Shown: positions 1-12,701 of the stretch, piece after piece
Layout of the letters: each line of letters begins with the position of its first letter
How positions within the stretch are numbered: the stretch's first letter is position 1
Origin: Archilochus colubris
Lineage: Eukaryota; Chordata; Aves; Apodiformes; Trochilidae
Reading direction: 5' to 3'
Length of the DNA: 64,000 bases
Assembly (NCBI GenBank): GCA_023079485.1
Contig: CM041084.1
Coordinates: 101,102,467 to 101,166,466, forward strand
Notes under the pieces: generated by a model
What the model was told of the DNA's origin: nothing
What the model saw: only the letters and a program-made list of their open reading frames with translations
Databases searched by the model: none
Position numbers and translations under genes: made by a program

Positions 1-3000
1 TTCCAAACAATGACATACACAGTGATTTGCCATTTAAATGCAGACATTCTCTGTAGCTGGAGACTACAGTGTGGCAAGTGCATGTCCACACACCATGCAC
101 ATTATATTTGATCATGTTATACCTGCAGACTTCTTCACAAAAGCATTTACCTGAAGTTTTCAAGGCAATTTCTTCTGAATCACCCTATATTCTGATGATT
201 GCACTGTGCAGATGATCTCTTTACATAATAAAAAGGTCAATGTTGAACAAATCAGCATTAAGGCTACATTACTGTTGCATTCAAATGAAGCATAAAACTG
301 TATGAATCCCAGAATTATTTTTGCCTTTTTACCTTCATGTAGACATGCCTGAGACATCTATGTGGAGACATAATGCAGAAGAAATCAGGTGACTTGCAAG
401 CATGTTCATATTATAAACCTTTCTGATTACTAATAGGCACCAAAAGAAGTGCAGAGACATATGCAAAGTATGGGTCAGACTCATCATCTAAAATGTGCAA
501 TTAATTCAAGGGTTTGACATTTGCATAATGGCTCATTCTTATTTTTAGACCCAGTTAACAGCATACAAGCCCTCATAATAGGGTTTGAATTAAATTACTA
601 GTTTATTTAATTTACTGCATGCAATAATGGAACTGGTATACAGACTGTTCAAAATATTTATAAATTTACACCCAAGTGAGATTATCCCAAAATATTAGGA
701 CTAACTCCTCTGAGAGAGTAAAATGCATAACTCCCTGGACTTGATATGATTTTCCCCTGCTAATTAAAAAATAAATGCAGCCATGTTGTTTCCCTCAGCT
801 GAAGTTAGAAACGCTGCAAGGCTTTTTTGCCTCCAACATCTTTCTTCTGCTGTATTGTGGTCTGATTAGTCAGCTGTGGTGAAAGACACAAAGGTTGGGA
901 CTCAAAATGAAATTCAGACTGCTACTGCTACTTTAATGGAAATTATCCAGTCTTTTTTGTAACCTCTATCAGATCCCTCAAACCATATGAGTATCACTTA
1001 CAATTGTTTAAAAGATAATTACTGGGCTTTTGCTACTTCCTCTCTATTTTCCTTCTCTGATTCTCTCACAGTCGCTCTCTCCCCTGAGAGTTTTTTTCTG
1101 CTCTCATTAATCCCAAATGTAATTACTTCTTATTTGCATCAAGCTTTTTGTTTGTTTCTATACTAATTTCTTTTCTTTTAAAATTCTCTTTCTTCACATA
1201 TTACAATAGTTGCCAGCTATTTTCAGACACAGTCCTATGTAGCACACTAGTACTGATATTAAACAAAACATAAAATTTTACATAATTTTAGAGAAAATGC
1301 CAAATAGCTAAGCCATCTTTTTCTGAGACCACATGGCAGGGCTTGGAAAGAGCAGGACATTTCCAGGAACAGGAATTGTCTATGGAGCTGAAATACCCTC
1401 TCTGGCCCTGTTTTTTTTTCCAGAATTTCTTTGCTGAGGGAACAAAGCCAGTACTTCATCCAGCTGCCTCCCTGCCAGCCCTGACAGTGCCCTGCTCTTC
1501 CTCAGACCTTCCACTCATCTTCAAACAGCGTGTAAACCACTTCTGTGTTTGGGACTCAGTCAAGGGAAGCAGATGTATTTATTATTTACCTTCAGTAGTA
1601 GCAGGAGAGAGAACCACATAAATACAAAAAGAAGCCATGAAAGCAGCAACAAAATGATATTGGACAATCAGCATCGCCTGAGGCTACACAAAATGTAACA
1701 CAAAAAAGTCTTTGTTATACTCTTTTCTTTTCTTGATAGGATTTTGCTTTTGCTGTCAAAATATCACCCTGTTTCACTTCCCTTTGGGATGATTATCAAA
1801 TATGTTAACAATAATAATGTTTCAACTGGTTTTCAAATGTTAACAAATATGTATAATAATCATAATAATGGTATCAAATCTTCCAACCATTTGTCAATAA
1901 CCTTAAGACTTAATCTGAAGGAGGAGGGCAGGAGCATTTCAGATGAGCCACAAAAGATTGACACTCAGTAATTTAGTAGTACATTCTCCTTTCTTACACT
2001 GTTTTCATGTTGTCACTTTTGTGACATCCAAATCAGATCCACTTGCAGAACTGAATCTGAATCTGAAAACAGCCTAAAGACAGCAGAACGTCATTTCATC
2101 AGGTGGAATGATTAAAGATATCTGTTAGAAATCCCAAGAATCCAAGGCTTATGTCTTATGAAAGTGTAGAACCCATCATTACCAAAGTCTGATCTTGTAT
2201 TTTGCTTCCTTCACTCACAGTCCACTAGTGGACACCTTCAGTTCTCATTCACATATCAAGTGTGACAAGTAAAGCCCATCAGTGTAGCAATCATTTTTTT
2301 AATGTTATTTTCTAATTCTGACCAGTTAATCACTTCCCTTTTTTCAGGAATGAAAATAGTATGCAACAATTCACACAGAGATATTGGTCTTGGGGGGTTT
2401 GTTTGCAGAATATGTAGTTTTTCAGACTTATAGCACTTTATAGTCTGTATAAAAATAATGTTTCCAGGACCTAAACCATGTTTTTATGATAGTAATACAT
2501 TACAAGTTGCTGGGGTAATTTTAATTGGAATTCCTGAAGTTACATCATAGTTTTACTTCATTTTTGATTCATGTAACGCAAGTTGTGAAATGAAAAGCCA
2601 AGGGCCAAAACCTGCCAGAGAACTTTTTCCACTGTAATGGCTGGGGTGTGTTATGCTCTTGTCTTGAACAGTCTGAAGGACTTAAAAAGAGACAGTTCTT
2701 TTATAAGACAGGAGGTGGCAAAGCCAGAGACTGTTGGCTGCTGAGAAGAGACAATTCCTTGATCTGGAGGTGCTGATTGCAAGGGAGGTCACCACTCTGC
2801 AGAGTTTTATACTGCTAGATCTTTGGGTGGTGACTTCCCTATAACTTGTTTCCCTTTCTTCCTCTCTTTTCTAGAACTATAACTTTAAGGACTGGTCCAC
2901 AGGGAGTAGTGTCACAACAGCATTGTAAGTCCTAGAACAAAAACTGTCCTAAATGTTAGCATTCCAAAAGGACTGCCTTGCAGCTATGGAGACAGTGACC

Positions 3001-3234
3001 TGTAGATGGAGACAATGGTAGAGATAATGACTGAGGAGTAAAGTGGGCAGAGATCTGCTCCAGTTTTCAGTCTGATAGTCTCAACCATGCTTACTCATTG
3101 CAAAATGATTATTTGAGTGAAACAGGACTATAAAAGGAGGAATTGGGATAGTGGGCTTTGGGGGAAGTTTCATGGACACCAAGCCCCTCTAGTAGACTGG
3201 CTGAATGTTGGACCCAGGACTGGTAATTTTCTGT
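1..3234. other. Upstream gene-free DNA, part 1
   Basis: AT-rich single-copy-looking sequence. Open frames are below about 95 codons and show no domain or motif. A 14-base perfect palindrome (2220-2233) and a stem-loop (2782-2840) are the only structures I can support. Confidence 0.7.
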
Positions 3235-3405
3235 TAACTACCTCTTTCTCTTTCTCTTGATGGGCACGGAGGTGAGACTGACTGGCCTATAGTTCTTGGG
3301 ACTTCTTTTTTTTTAAGAAGATTGTGTTTCCCCTCTTCCAGTCAGTGAGAACTTCCAGACTACCACAATTTTTCAAATATGATGGAACGCACATTCAACT
3401 GAATT
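3235..3405 (-). mobile_element. CR1 LINE fragment, antisense, reverse-transcriptase domain remnant
   Basis: Translated on the minus strand, this stretch gives a degraded LTG-W...F-K block followed by NYRPVSLTSVP, the characteristic early motif of CR1-type reverse transcriptases. The reading frame is broken. It is an old, internal CR1 fragment without its own 3' end. Edges are approximate. Confidence 0.75.
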
Positions 3406-6400
3406 AATTATGTGTTCTGCCATTTGTGGTCCTCCTTTAATTCCCTTTACATTCACAAGGAAGGTTTAGAGTGGACTTAATTAAAAGTTGCAGTGGTTTC
3501 AGAACTATTATTTTCAGTGCTCAGCTTGTTCCAAAACTTAGCAGAGTAATTAAACTTATGTTTCCTTCACAATTTCTTCAGAACAGGAAGAAGGGGAGTT
3601 TTTATGATATACCTCTCTAAAAGGAAATTTTGAATGGTGATTTTGAGAAAGCTTTCTAATTTATACCTTTTTACTTTATCATACCGGAGACATGATGATT
3701 TTCATGTTATCTGGTTTTAATAGACTGTTAATCACATTAAAGCAGACATTTAATGAGATGAAAAAAGTTCAATGAAATGTAAATTTCAGCTACAATTTAT
3801 TCTCGAGTAATGAGGTATAAAAGTGGAAATTTCACCTTTTCCATGCAAGGATAGCAAACCATGCCCACATTTATAGTAACTGGTGCTGAAATGGTCCTAG
3901 GTATGTTGCAGAGACCCAAATTGACAAATATATCTCAGATTTGACCGTAGGGTGGGCTTTACAAACCTGTCTTGGGTAAAGTGGTTCCCTCTGCAGCATA
4001 TGTGAAAAGTTGACTGCCTTAGGCAGTCAACTAGGTTTTGCAGCATGGAGCACAAAAACGGTGGATGTGCTGAAACACGTGGGTACTCTCTGGTAACATG
4101 GGAGAGATAAATGAAGGATGGGAAGGGCAGAGGAACATACCTTCTTCTCCTTCAAAGAATTCTTTCATTACCCAGCTACAATGTAAAAGCTGGATGCAAT
4201 TAGCACACCACCATGACCCCAAGGCATTGATGGTCTTTCTGTCCCTGCCCACCCTTCCCAGATGTATCCTGACCCTTGCCCATGTCCTAGAACCCTCTAG
4301 AACTGGCCATCAGCTGTTGTCCAAGCAACACCACACTGGGGCTGGTCGGTCTCCATGCCTAACCATGGAGCCCAACAAGCTGGATACACATGTGGGACAT
4401 GTCCTGAACTAGCTTCAGCCCTTCCCTCTGTCCAATGGCCAGGGCTGGGAATGCTGGTGCCCACTGGCTGCCCTGCTCCTATCAGAGATGGTGGGACAGG
4501 CTCTGGCTTCCAGGTATTGCCCTGACAGACCCCAGAGTGGCTACACATACACATCCCAAAAGAAAGCAGCTGTCCAAGAACACCTAATCCTGGAGTAGAA
4601 GGGGAACACCCTAGGCCTCAGCACCCAGGCCTTGGTCTCTCAAAGGGACACAGACTAAGAGGATGAAAACCTCACAAAGCAGTTAGCTTGCCACAGGATC
4701 TCTCAGCTCAGTTTTATGCTTGCTGTAGATCCCAGCTCTTGGTACAGGATGAGTGGTCCAGTGAACTCTTCTTCTAGACCTGGGCACCTACATGTAGGCT
4801 TTGCAACATTATCAGCCAGCCGGCCTTAAGACCTTTTATTTCCCAATCTGCACCTCAGTACCAAAGCCATTTTTTTATCTATCTCTTACTGAGAAGTTAC
4901 TTTCCTAAGGGAAATATTGGAACTCCAGGGGGGTCTACTTTATTCTTTCTTCTTGTTGCAATAAAGACCAAAATTGAATGAGTAGGAGGCAATACCAAAT
5001 GAGTGAAATAGATTTGATCACCCTTAGGCTATTTGAACTACCATTCTTCTTTACACTAGGATCCTCTGGGAACTGCAGGAAGCCAATAGTTTTTAACTGC
5101 AAAGTTAGTAATCATTAGAAAGAAACATAAGAACCTCTTTCCATCTGGGATTAAAACTGAAGGTGAAGCAGGGAGAAGTGGGAAACACAGAGGGGTTAAG
5201 AAATGTTGTCTTTTATATGCTGCTTTCTCCAGAAAATGATTTAACGGAGTGCTGCTGCTTACACAAAAGCAAATATCACTGCACAATTCAAGAGCCATTC
5301 AGTGAGATTTGCCAGAAGGAGATAAGTTACAGGGCATAAAGTAGAAGAATATTCACAGGTCTCTATGTCTGCCTGTGACATAAACTCCACAGCAGGATTT
5401 CAGGATGATGCTATTATTTAGACATAAAACTAAAAGTAATCTAATCTCATTTTATGTTGTTTCAATGCCAATGTAGGTCTACACACTGTAATTATATTAT
5501 AATAAAGAAAGTAACACATTCCACTTTGGCTTTAGTCAAGGAGAATGGACATACCTAAAAAGATGTCTACACTGCAGTCCTTTGAAATGTTGCAGATATA
5601 ACCAAGTTGCCTTTAAGGTAGCTTGCTTGGGTAGCCACCTTAAAGGTACAGAAACTTAAGAAGTTTCTTAAGAGCATTAGCAGCATTGATTTTGCTATCC
5701 CAAGAAGACCCTGTGCATAGCACTCTTCAGCCATAACAAGGTGAGAGTAAAGGGGAAGTGTGCTGTGATCAGCTGTGAGATTGCCTCTCCTGCTGCAGAA
5801 AAGGGATGAAAACCTGGGGACAAGGCCTTATGTTTCTGGGATAATCACACAGCCCTTTGTAACAGCCATCCCCTTACACATCTTATCTCAGCAGGTACCA
5901 GCAGTTCAGAAGTTGCAGAGCTGCTTCAGAAGTCTTCCTCAGACATGGCCCTCTTACTCAATCCGGCTGTGCTGTGCTTTGGTGTTGTAAGTGCTCCTCA
6001 TGGAGGGCACAGCAAAGATTTTTGGCTGAGTCTGTAGTGACTCTGCCAGTATATGTGGACCTTAGGAAGTACCAGATGCACCCAGTAGGGATAAAAGTCT
6101 GGAAGCCTACGCAATCACTAACACTTTGTGTACTGCAGCAGCTAAAATAAAGTGCCAGTGTTTTAGTATCTGTCAGAAGAGACATATTTCTAATTAAATA
6201 CAAAACTCCCTGTGACGCACATCTATCTCTCTATTTCAGGAATCCACAAGACTCTGTGCAACCTGGTTAAAACACTCAGCCAGCCAAGAATCTGCCTAAT
6301 GATTGTCTAGGAAACTCCAAAGGGGAATTCAGCACAGTGTCCCCATTATAATCAGTATGGGGGGTTCTGAGCATACTAAGTAACTTAGAGGTTCAGCATG

Positions 6401-8059
6401 CTATGACCTCTGCTTTTTAATTTCCCACCTCTGCTAGTTTACTAAAATAATAGGTTCTCAGTCACCTTCCCATTCCCTTAATTACAGTCATAAGTATTTT
6501 TAAGCAATTGTTAGGGTTTTTTATGGAATGGAAAAGCCACCACTGCTGTGAACTTTAGTGACCATGAATCACAACCGCCTTTAAACTTGTAACATCAATT
6601 ACAAACATAGCTAATTGGAGCACAGTCAGGGCTGCCTGATCTGACAGACACTCCCATCATTACTGTTAGCATGGATCATGATTTAAAATTACTCTCTTTC
6701 AGTGCTCTGATGTTTCTTGGTTCCTGGATATTATTAGGCCAGTGCCACGTGTTCCTGTGTTACCAGCTCATAAAGGTTCTGCACCTACATGAACACTTAG
6801 TGCCTAAAAATCTGTCACAGGCTTTTAGATAAGGAAAATTATCACATTGACTACTGGGCAAAAGCAGATTGAATTCCTTCCCTCCTTTTTCTTGAACTTC
6901 TCCTTCTTGTCCCTTCCATCATAGTGCTACTTTCTTGCTCTGTCCCAATTCAGACCAAGCAACATCAACTGTAAAAAGCTTTGCAAGTTAATCCTGAAGT
7001 CTTTATCTAATCTATGAAATACTGATGAAGTCACCCACTGGGATCCTTTCCCCAGTGGCAAAGATATATTTTGGTCCCTGCCATTATTATGCAATGTGCC
7101 ACATGTTGCAAAAATTAAACTTACTTTCCATAATCCAGTGTACAGAAGGTACACATGAAAATAGACATATACCACCACTGTTCCAATGCAAGTCATGCCT
7201 ACTTGGGCACCTTGTGATCATGTCCTTCCAGTGCTCACTAGATTTCTTTTTAGAAAAAATCAGATTGAAATAATTGTGGTTCTCTGCAAAAGTGAATTGT
7301 GGAGAATATAAAACACATAAAACCAGTGGAGGAAGCAAGTGCCAATTTTGGCCAGAGTGTGTAATCTAATCAGAACTTAAGCAAGTATGAAAAAAGCATT
7401 TAGCAAGGCCCTTTTGCAAGAAAGTCATCAAAGAACCATATGCTGACAATCAAAAGCTGTGACTAAAACTTGGTCCAGCTCAGAGATTTTCACTGTCATA
7501 GAAATCAGGATGTTTAGCATAAACTGTGGAGACTCAAGGAAACCCATTGCAAATCACTGCATATACAGAAGATAGGTTCTGTGACAGATGACTTAAAGCA
7601 AGGTTCCTCCTTGATTCATATCAGCTTTTACAATGCCAAGTACTTCAATCATCTCTGTTGTAACCTGAACATCATGGCTTTTTAAGGTCCCACCAAGGCT
7701 GGGATGTTATGCAGGTCATAACAAACTTCATCACTAATTTCAGCAAATGAGGTGATGTTTACTAGTTTGTCCTGCAATGAGTCTTCAGTGTGCTTACACT
7801 GACACTTGTTTGGATTGCCTTCATCAGCCACAGGCAAGTCTGGTCTTATGATATTGCTGATGTTCAGAGGCCCCAAGGAACACAGTACACATTTGGTAGG
7901 TGCAGGACTAGTAAGAAAACCCTTTCTCATCTTTTCCAGACCTCACTTCTGCAAAGGGGCCAGAAACAGCATTACATACTGATCCTGGCCCTGTCCCCAA
8001 GATTTTTCCACAAAGTTCCTTTTCCATGTTCATCACCTCTCCCTGTCACTGGCTCATCC
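3406..8059. other. Upstream gene-free DNA, part 2
   Basis: Mostly AT-rich. A slightly GC-richer patch (about 4030-4620) has overlapping frames on both strands (104 and 85 codons) without recognisable features. It holds a 25-base palindrome (4008-4032) and a stem-loop group (5610-5672). A minus-strand stretch (7593-7930) looks faintly protein-like and is treated as a finding, not as a gene. Confidence 0.6.
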
Positions 8060-8815
8060 CATCACTGATAAAATGCAGAAGCAGATGTACCAAGGCCAGT
8101 GAAGGAGGGGGAGGAGGTGCCCAACCAAAGATTTCCCCTGGAACCAGTCATGAGATGGCAGGATGTTCCCCTGCAGCCTATGGAGGAGCAGAGCAAAGCA
8201 GTCTGTGAAGGACTGTGGTGGGGCAGATGTGGATCTACAGCCCATGAAGGACCATGATGGGGCAGATGTAGATACACATCCATGTAGGACTCCCCACCAG
8301 AGGAGGTGACTGCTCCCACAGGAGCTGTGACTCTGTGTGCAGCCTGAGCTGGAGCAGTCTGTGCCTGAGGGACTGCACCTGTGGGAGGGACTCATGTTGG
8401 AGGAGATCATTAAGGACTCTCTCCTGTGGCAGGGACAATGTGTTGGAGTTGGGGAAGGATGAGAGGAGTCCTCCTCCTGAGAAAGAAGGAGCAGCAGAAT
8501 CAATATATTATGAACCGATCATATACTCCCACTCCCCTTGGGCTGCTGAAGGTGAGGCAGGAATGAGGTAATTTGGGCCCAGGGAGAAGGAAAGGGTGAG
8601 GGAAAAGTATTTGAGATTAGGTCTTGTTTTCTCTTTTTCCTTTTCTAATGAATGAAATTGATTTTTTTTTTTCTTCCAGGGTTGAGCCTGTCTGCTTTGC
8701 CCATGACCATAACTGGGGAGTGAAAATTTCTCTGTCTCAATTAATGAGCCTTTAGTTGGATTTTCTCCTCCTTAACCCACAGTTGGGGGTGTGATGAGAG
8801 CAAATACATACCTGG
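8060..8815 (+). mobile_element. Avian endogenous retrovirus LTR (solo, decayed)
   Basis: The segment resembles a common bird ERV LTR. It has a GC-richer U3 with repeated GGGGCAGATGT-containing units of about 40 bases (8215-8295), a CTCCTCCTGAGAAAGAAGGAGC block, and a degraded poly(A) region near 8647. The 3' part (about 8680-8815) carries the family-typical GTTGAGCCTGTCTGCTTTGCCC and ATTAATGAGCC stretches. Short ORFs on both strands inside it have no coding meaning. The 5' edge is uncertain and may lie nearer 7950. No gag or pol sequence is seen next to it. The family was recognised by memory of the motif order, not by a search. Confidence 0.75.
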
Positions 8816-10527
8816 CTGATAGCAGTGAATTAGCCATTTCTAAATCCTAACCATTAAACCAGCACTTGGCCCTAAACAAATTGATTTTAAAAATTTAAAT
8901 TTAATCCAATTTTAAGTGCCAACAACTGACCCTCTCATAGACTTCTGTCCCCTAGCACTTACTTCGAGGACTATACCTATTAGTCCAATCAGACTGTCCC
9001 CCTCCTATGTAAGGTTTCATACAGGCACCAGTGTAGGTCACCCAGGTATAACAAAAAATGTGGTAAGTTAGTGGAAGCTGAAGTTCCACAGCTGGCTGAC
9101 AATAACTAGAACAAAAATTAGGTGTCCAGGATTGTATTTGTATTCACAAATTGAATACACTGGTCAGGAAGGCCTTTTAGTAACATTAAGTTTCCCTGAA
9201 GAAGGCTTTGATCCAGTGACTTCAATAGCCAAGACAAAAAATAGTTGTTTGTAAAGATGAACAGCCTGACCAAGCCATTTCTTTAGCCATCTGTGCAATA
9301 TTTCATTTAATTCTACTTTCATAATCAAACTGTTTAGAGTCACTATAGCCCATAGGAGAGTGCATAAAAAAAGCTGTAGAACTCAAACACACAGAAAGAT
9401 AGAGAATACAGGAGAATAGGAATCTTTAGATTTTTGGCAAATGTTTAAACAGTATGGAAAATACTAAAGCTAAAGCCCATGGAAGAGAAAAATTCTTAGC
9501 TCCTCTTGGGCTTCAGGCTAAAACAGTGACATGTATTCAGTGTGAAATGAATAAATTTACCATCTAAAGTACTATTCACATCTTAATTCAAAAGGACTGA
9601 TAAGAAAATAAGTTTTATCAGTGAAGGTGTGAAATCTATAATAATCCTTTCAGAAAATACAGTTCTCAAAAGAAATGTTCACTATATACTTGATGGATCA
9701 GCCCTCTTGGTCCCCTTCATCTGCAATTATGCAAAAGTTAATGTGAAATTCACTCCTGAAGATTCTGGAGTACCTGCAGAAGAGATTTTTGTGAGTTGAA
9801 ATGATGGGGTCAATGTTAATTTACTGCAAATATTGCTATAAATTTGTTCATTCCAAGATGAACTGAGGTGAGCTGAAGTCAATTGTTTGTAAAGTCTTGT
9901 TAAATCATAGAACTACACCAGCAAATAGCTAATACTACAGTTTCTGTGGAACTGAAGTATTTCTTAAAAATCAGTTCCAATAACCAGGCCTGGAGATATT
10001 TTTTTTTAAATTCCAGGGCTCACCAAAGCAGACTTAAATACTTGGAATGTATATGGTTTATTTGCCTATAAGCTTGTCTACTTTTTTCCAGCTCCAACAG
10101 GTGGATTTGTCTCCCTTCTAGAAGTCAATGTGGAGTGATATCATCAAATCATTATGGCTATGGCATGTCTCATCTTCAGCCAGATGAACAGTGTTTAAAA
10201 TTCCCAATATAAGGAGAATTCCCTATTTATTTAGGGTATGTTTACCCTCTAGAGAGGTCCCTGAGGGCTCCTGTTCACACTCACTCTGCCTCTGGGAGCT
10301 CCCACGAGCACTGTGCAGAAACCTCTGCTTCTTCTGGGTCTCAGCAACACAGAGCTGGGACATTATGGCAGCACACTCAAGGTATTATATTATGTATATT
10401 ATAAAGAACCTTCAGCTTCCTCACCCCCTTGGGAAACACTGCACAAAAAATGTTTGGTAGCATGGACTAACTGAGCAGGATAGATACCATTACTCTCAAC
10501 AAGGTCATGTCTTGTTTACACAAGGGT

Positions 10528-10592
10528 TCAGATTAAGGGTTGGACTTGATGATCTCAGAGGTCCTTTCCAAGCTGGCTGATTCTGTGATACA
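10528..10592 (+). mobile_element. CR1 LINE 3' tail
   Basis: GGTTGGACTTGATGATCTCAGAGGTCCTTTCCAAGC followed by a terminal TTCTGTGAT reads as the final bases of a CR1 element, whose usual ending is GGTTGGACTAGATGAT...ATTCTATGAT. Only the extreme 3' end is present, as expected for heavily 5'-truncated CR1 insertions. Confidence 0.85.
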
Positions 10593-12652
10593 CAGGTCAC
10601 TAGTATGTCTGAACAGAGAATAGTAATGCATTTGTAGCTATGTGCTGAAATGTGCCATCGCTCTGTTACAGGCCAGAGCATGTATTCATGAAATGGTAAG
10701 AACAGACATCCCTATAAACATAAGTGAGTTTTACCCTTGATCTTCTAAAACCTTCTCCTTGTGAATTCAATTATATACCCATTTACTAGCTTTGCTCACA
10801 ACCAAGTAATTTGTATTTTCAAAGAGATTTTCCTTTGCACAGCTGAAGAAAAGCTGAGAGACCCTTTCCCATGCATAAAAAGAATATACATACATTTTTT
10901 CCAGTAATAGTATAAATGCTAGCCTTTTATGAATTCAATCTTACAGTATTTTGATAGACAGACAAGGATGTTTACTAGAGTCTTCTCAGCTGGGTGGTGT
11001 TTTCTGTAGTGCTACTTCAACCTGTATAAATAACAGCACTACTGCTGGTGTAATTTGGACTGCTGGGGATGTATATACTCAAAGCACAATTGGATGGCTC
11101 TTGCTCACCTTTAAAATGATAACTGCAGTCATCTGGCATTTGGTAAATAGATTCAGCAACCTCAGTGCTTCAGAACATCTCCCTAATTTGCCACAAATAA
11201 AGAACACTGCATAAAAACCTGGCAGCCCATGTGAAGCATTCTGTAATTGCTAGCAAAGGGGGAATACATCATGTGCAGATGCCAATGCACTTCACCTGCA
11301 AATATGGACTAACAATTTTTATTACATAAGCTTTTAGACTTGAACAAGAGCACTCCTACGGCACTGTTTCGCTGATTAAATTAGGGAGGATTGTGGTCTA
11401 GCAAATATACTGATCTAGAATAAAACTGTACTAGCAGTGCTTTACCACTCCTTAGACTCTATATCCACTAGGAAAGTAAAAGTTAGGTTTAGCTTGCTTT
11501 GATGAGTATCCTTTGGTACATAATTACTGGTGTATATTCTCATGTTGTTTTCATAAGAAAAATTATTCCAGAATAACAAGTATCCTAGCCCATGAACATG
11601 GACACTGGAGACTATAAAGAGAAATGTGTCTTCTTACTTAAATTCGTAATAAAGTTATGAGATGTTTCATGAAGGTCAACATAAAAAAAAGGTATGTCTT
11701 TATGACTTTGAAGTAGTAACAGAGAATCCCTAACACACAGTCATATAGTAGCATCGCAGTAATCTATAGATATATAATGTCATTAAGGAATGGAATTGTT
11801 GATTTTCTGTTTTTCCTTCATATCCCTTTAAGGGCAGCAAAATTTTACTGTCTTAAATGCATTGAAAGCAGTTAACTCCTTAAAAGCAACAAACTTCTAG
11901 TCCTGAATTTAGAATATCCAATCTTATAATGCTATGGGCTGTGTTTGCATTATATGTCAACTCTCAACTTCCCTTTCTCCCTTATCTTTCAAGCTTACTG
12001 AATTATCACTGCAGAATATGATAATTTCTTGTGAGGTATTGTCTCCCCTGATGGCTCTTTTCTTCACCAAATAAAGTTAAAAAATTGGGATGTACTTCTA
12101 GTGTGCTGTTGAAAAGGGCAATTCACTTCTGAGATTCAAATACTATTTTTTACTTTGATTAAACAAAATACATCAAATTTTCAGTGTTACAATCAGTCAA
12201 TAAATTCCCTCAAAAGTGCCATTTTTACATTTTAACACTTATAATTTTCACATCACTGTGGACATTAATAATCCAAATTAAGAAGCTTGATTGCCTTATA
12301 TTTATCATACTTTCAAGTTTATTGAACTTACTAAAAATATATCAAAATTAATGTAATTTTCATAGTGATTAAAGCAGTTTCATACAGAAAGACACTTGAA
12401 ACATCAATTCTGACTGTGTGTTTATGTTTACCATGACTGACACCATTTACAATTCAGCTTTTTCATTATGTAAAAACAAATAACTTTTTCCTTTATAAAA
12501 ATGCAAGTCTTAAATTTGCAGTATTTTCTTTTTAGTGTTAATTGCAAAGACAAATCCAGTGTAGGTTTAGCAAAATACAACTCATCAAAGGGCAAATATG
12601 AACTGGAGCTTTTCCATTGCATTTAGTGGATTGGCCTTGGCAGGTAGAAGTT

Positions 12653-12701
12653 TAAAAAAAACAACAAAACATAAACAGCAAACACAAAACAACAAACACA
12701 A
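12653..12701 (+). repeat. A/C-rich low-complexity tract
   Basis: An A run followed by irregular ACAA, AACA and CACAAA units. Similar A/C-rich tracts occur at about 31099-31130 and 43676-43756. Confidence 0.75.

Noticed and set aside
4098..4554. Overlapping ORFs of 104 codons (plus) and 85 codons (minus) in a GC-richer patch
   Set aside because: Neither shows a motif. Opposed overlapping frames suggest composition only. An unrecognised repeat is possible.
8054..8571. 149-codon minus-strand ORF and others
   Set aside because: They lie inside a bird LTR and reflect its GC-rich U3 repeats.
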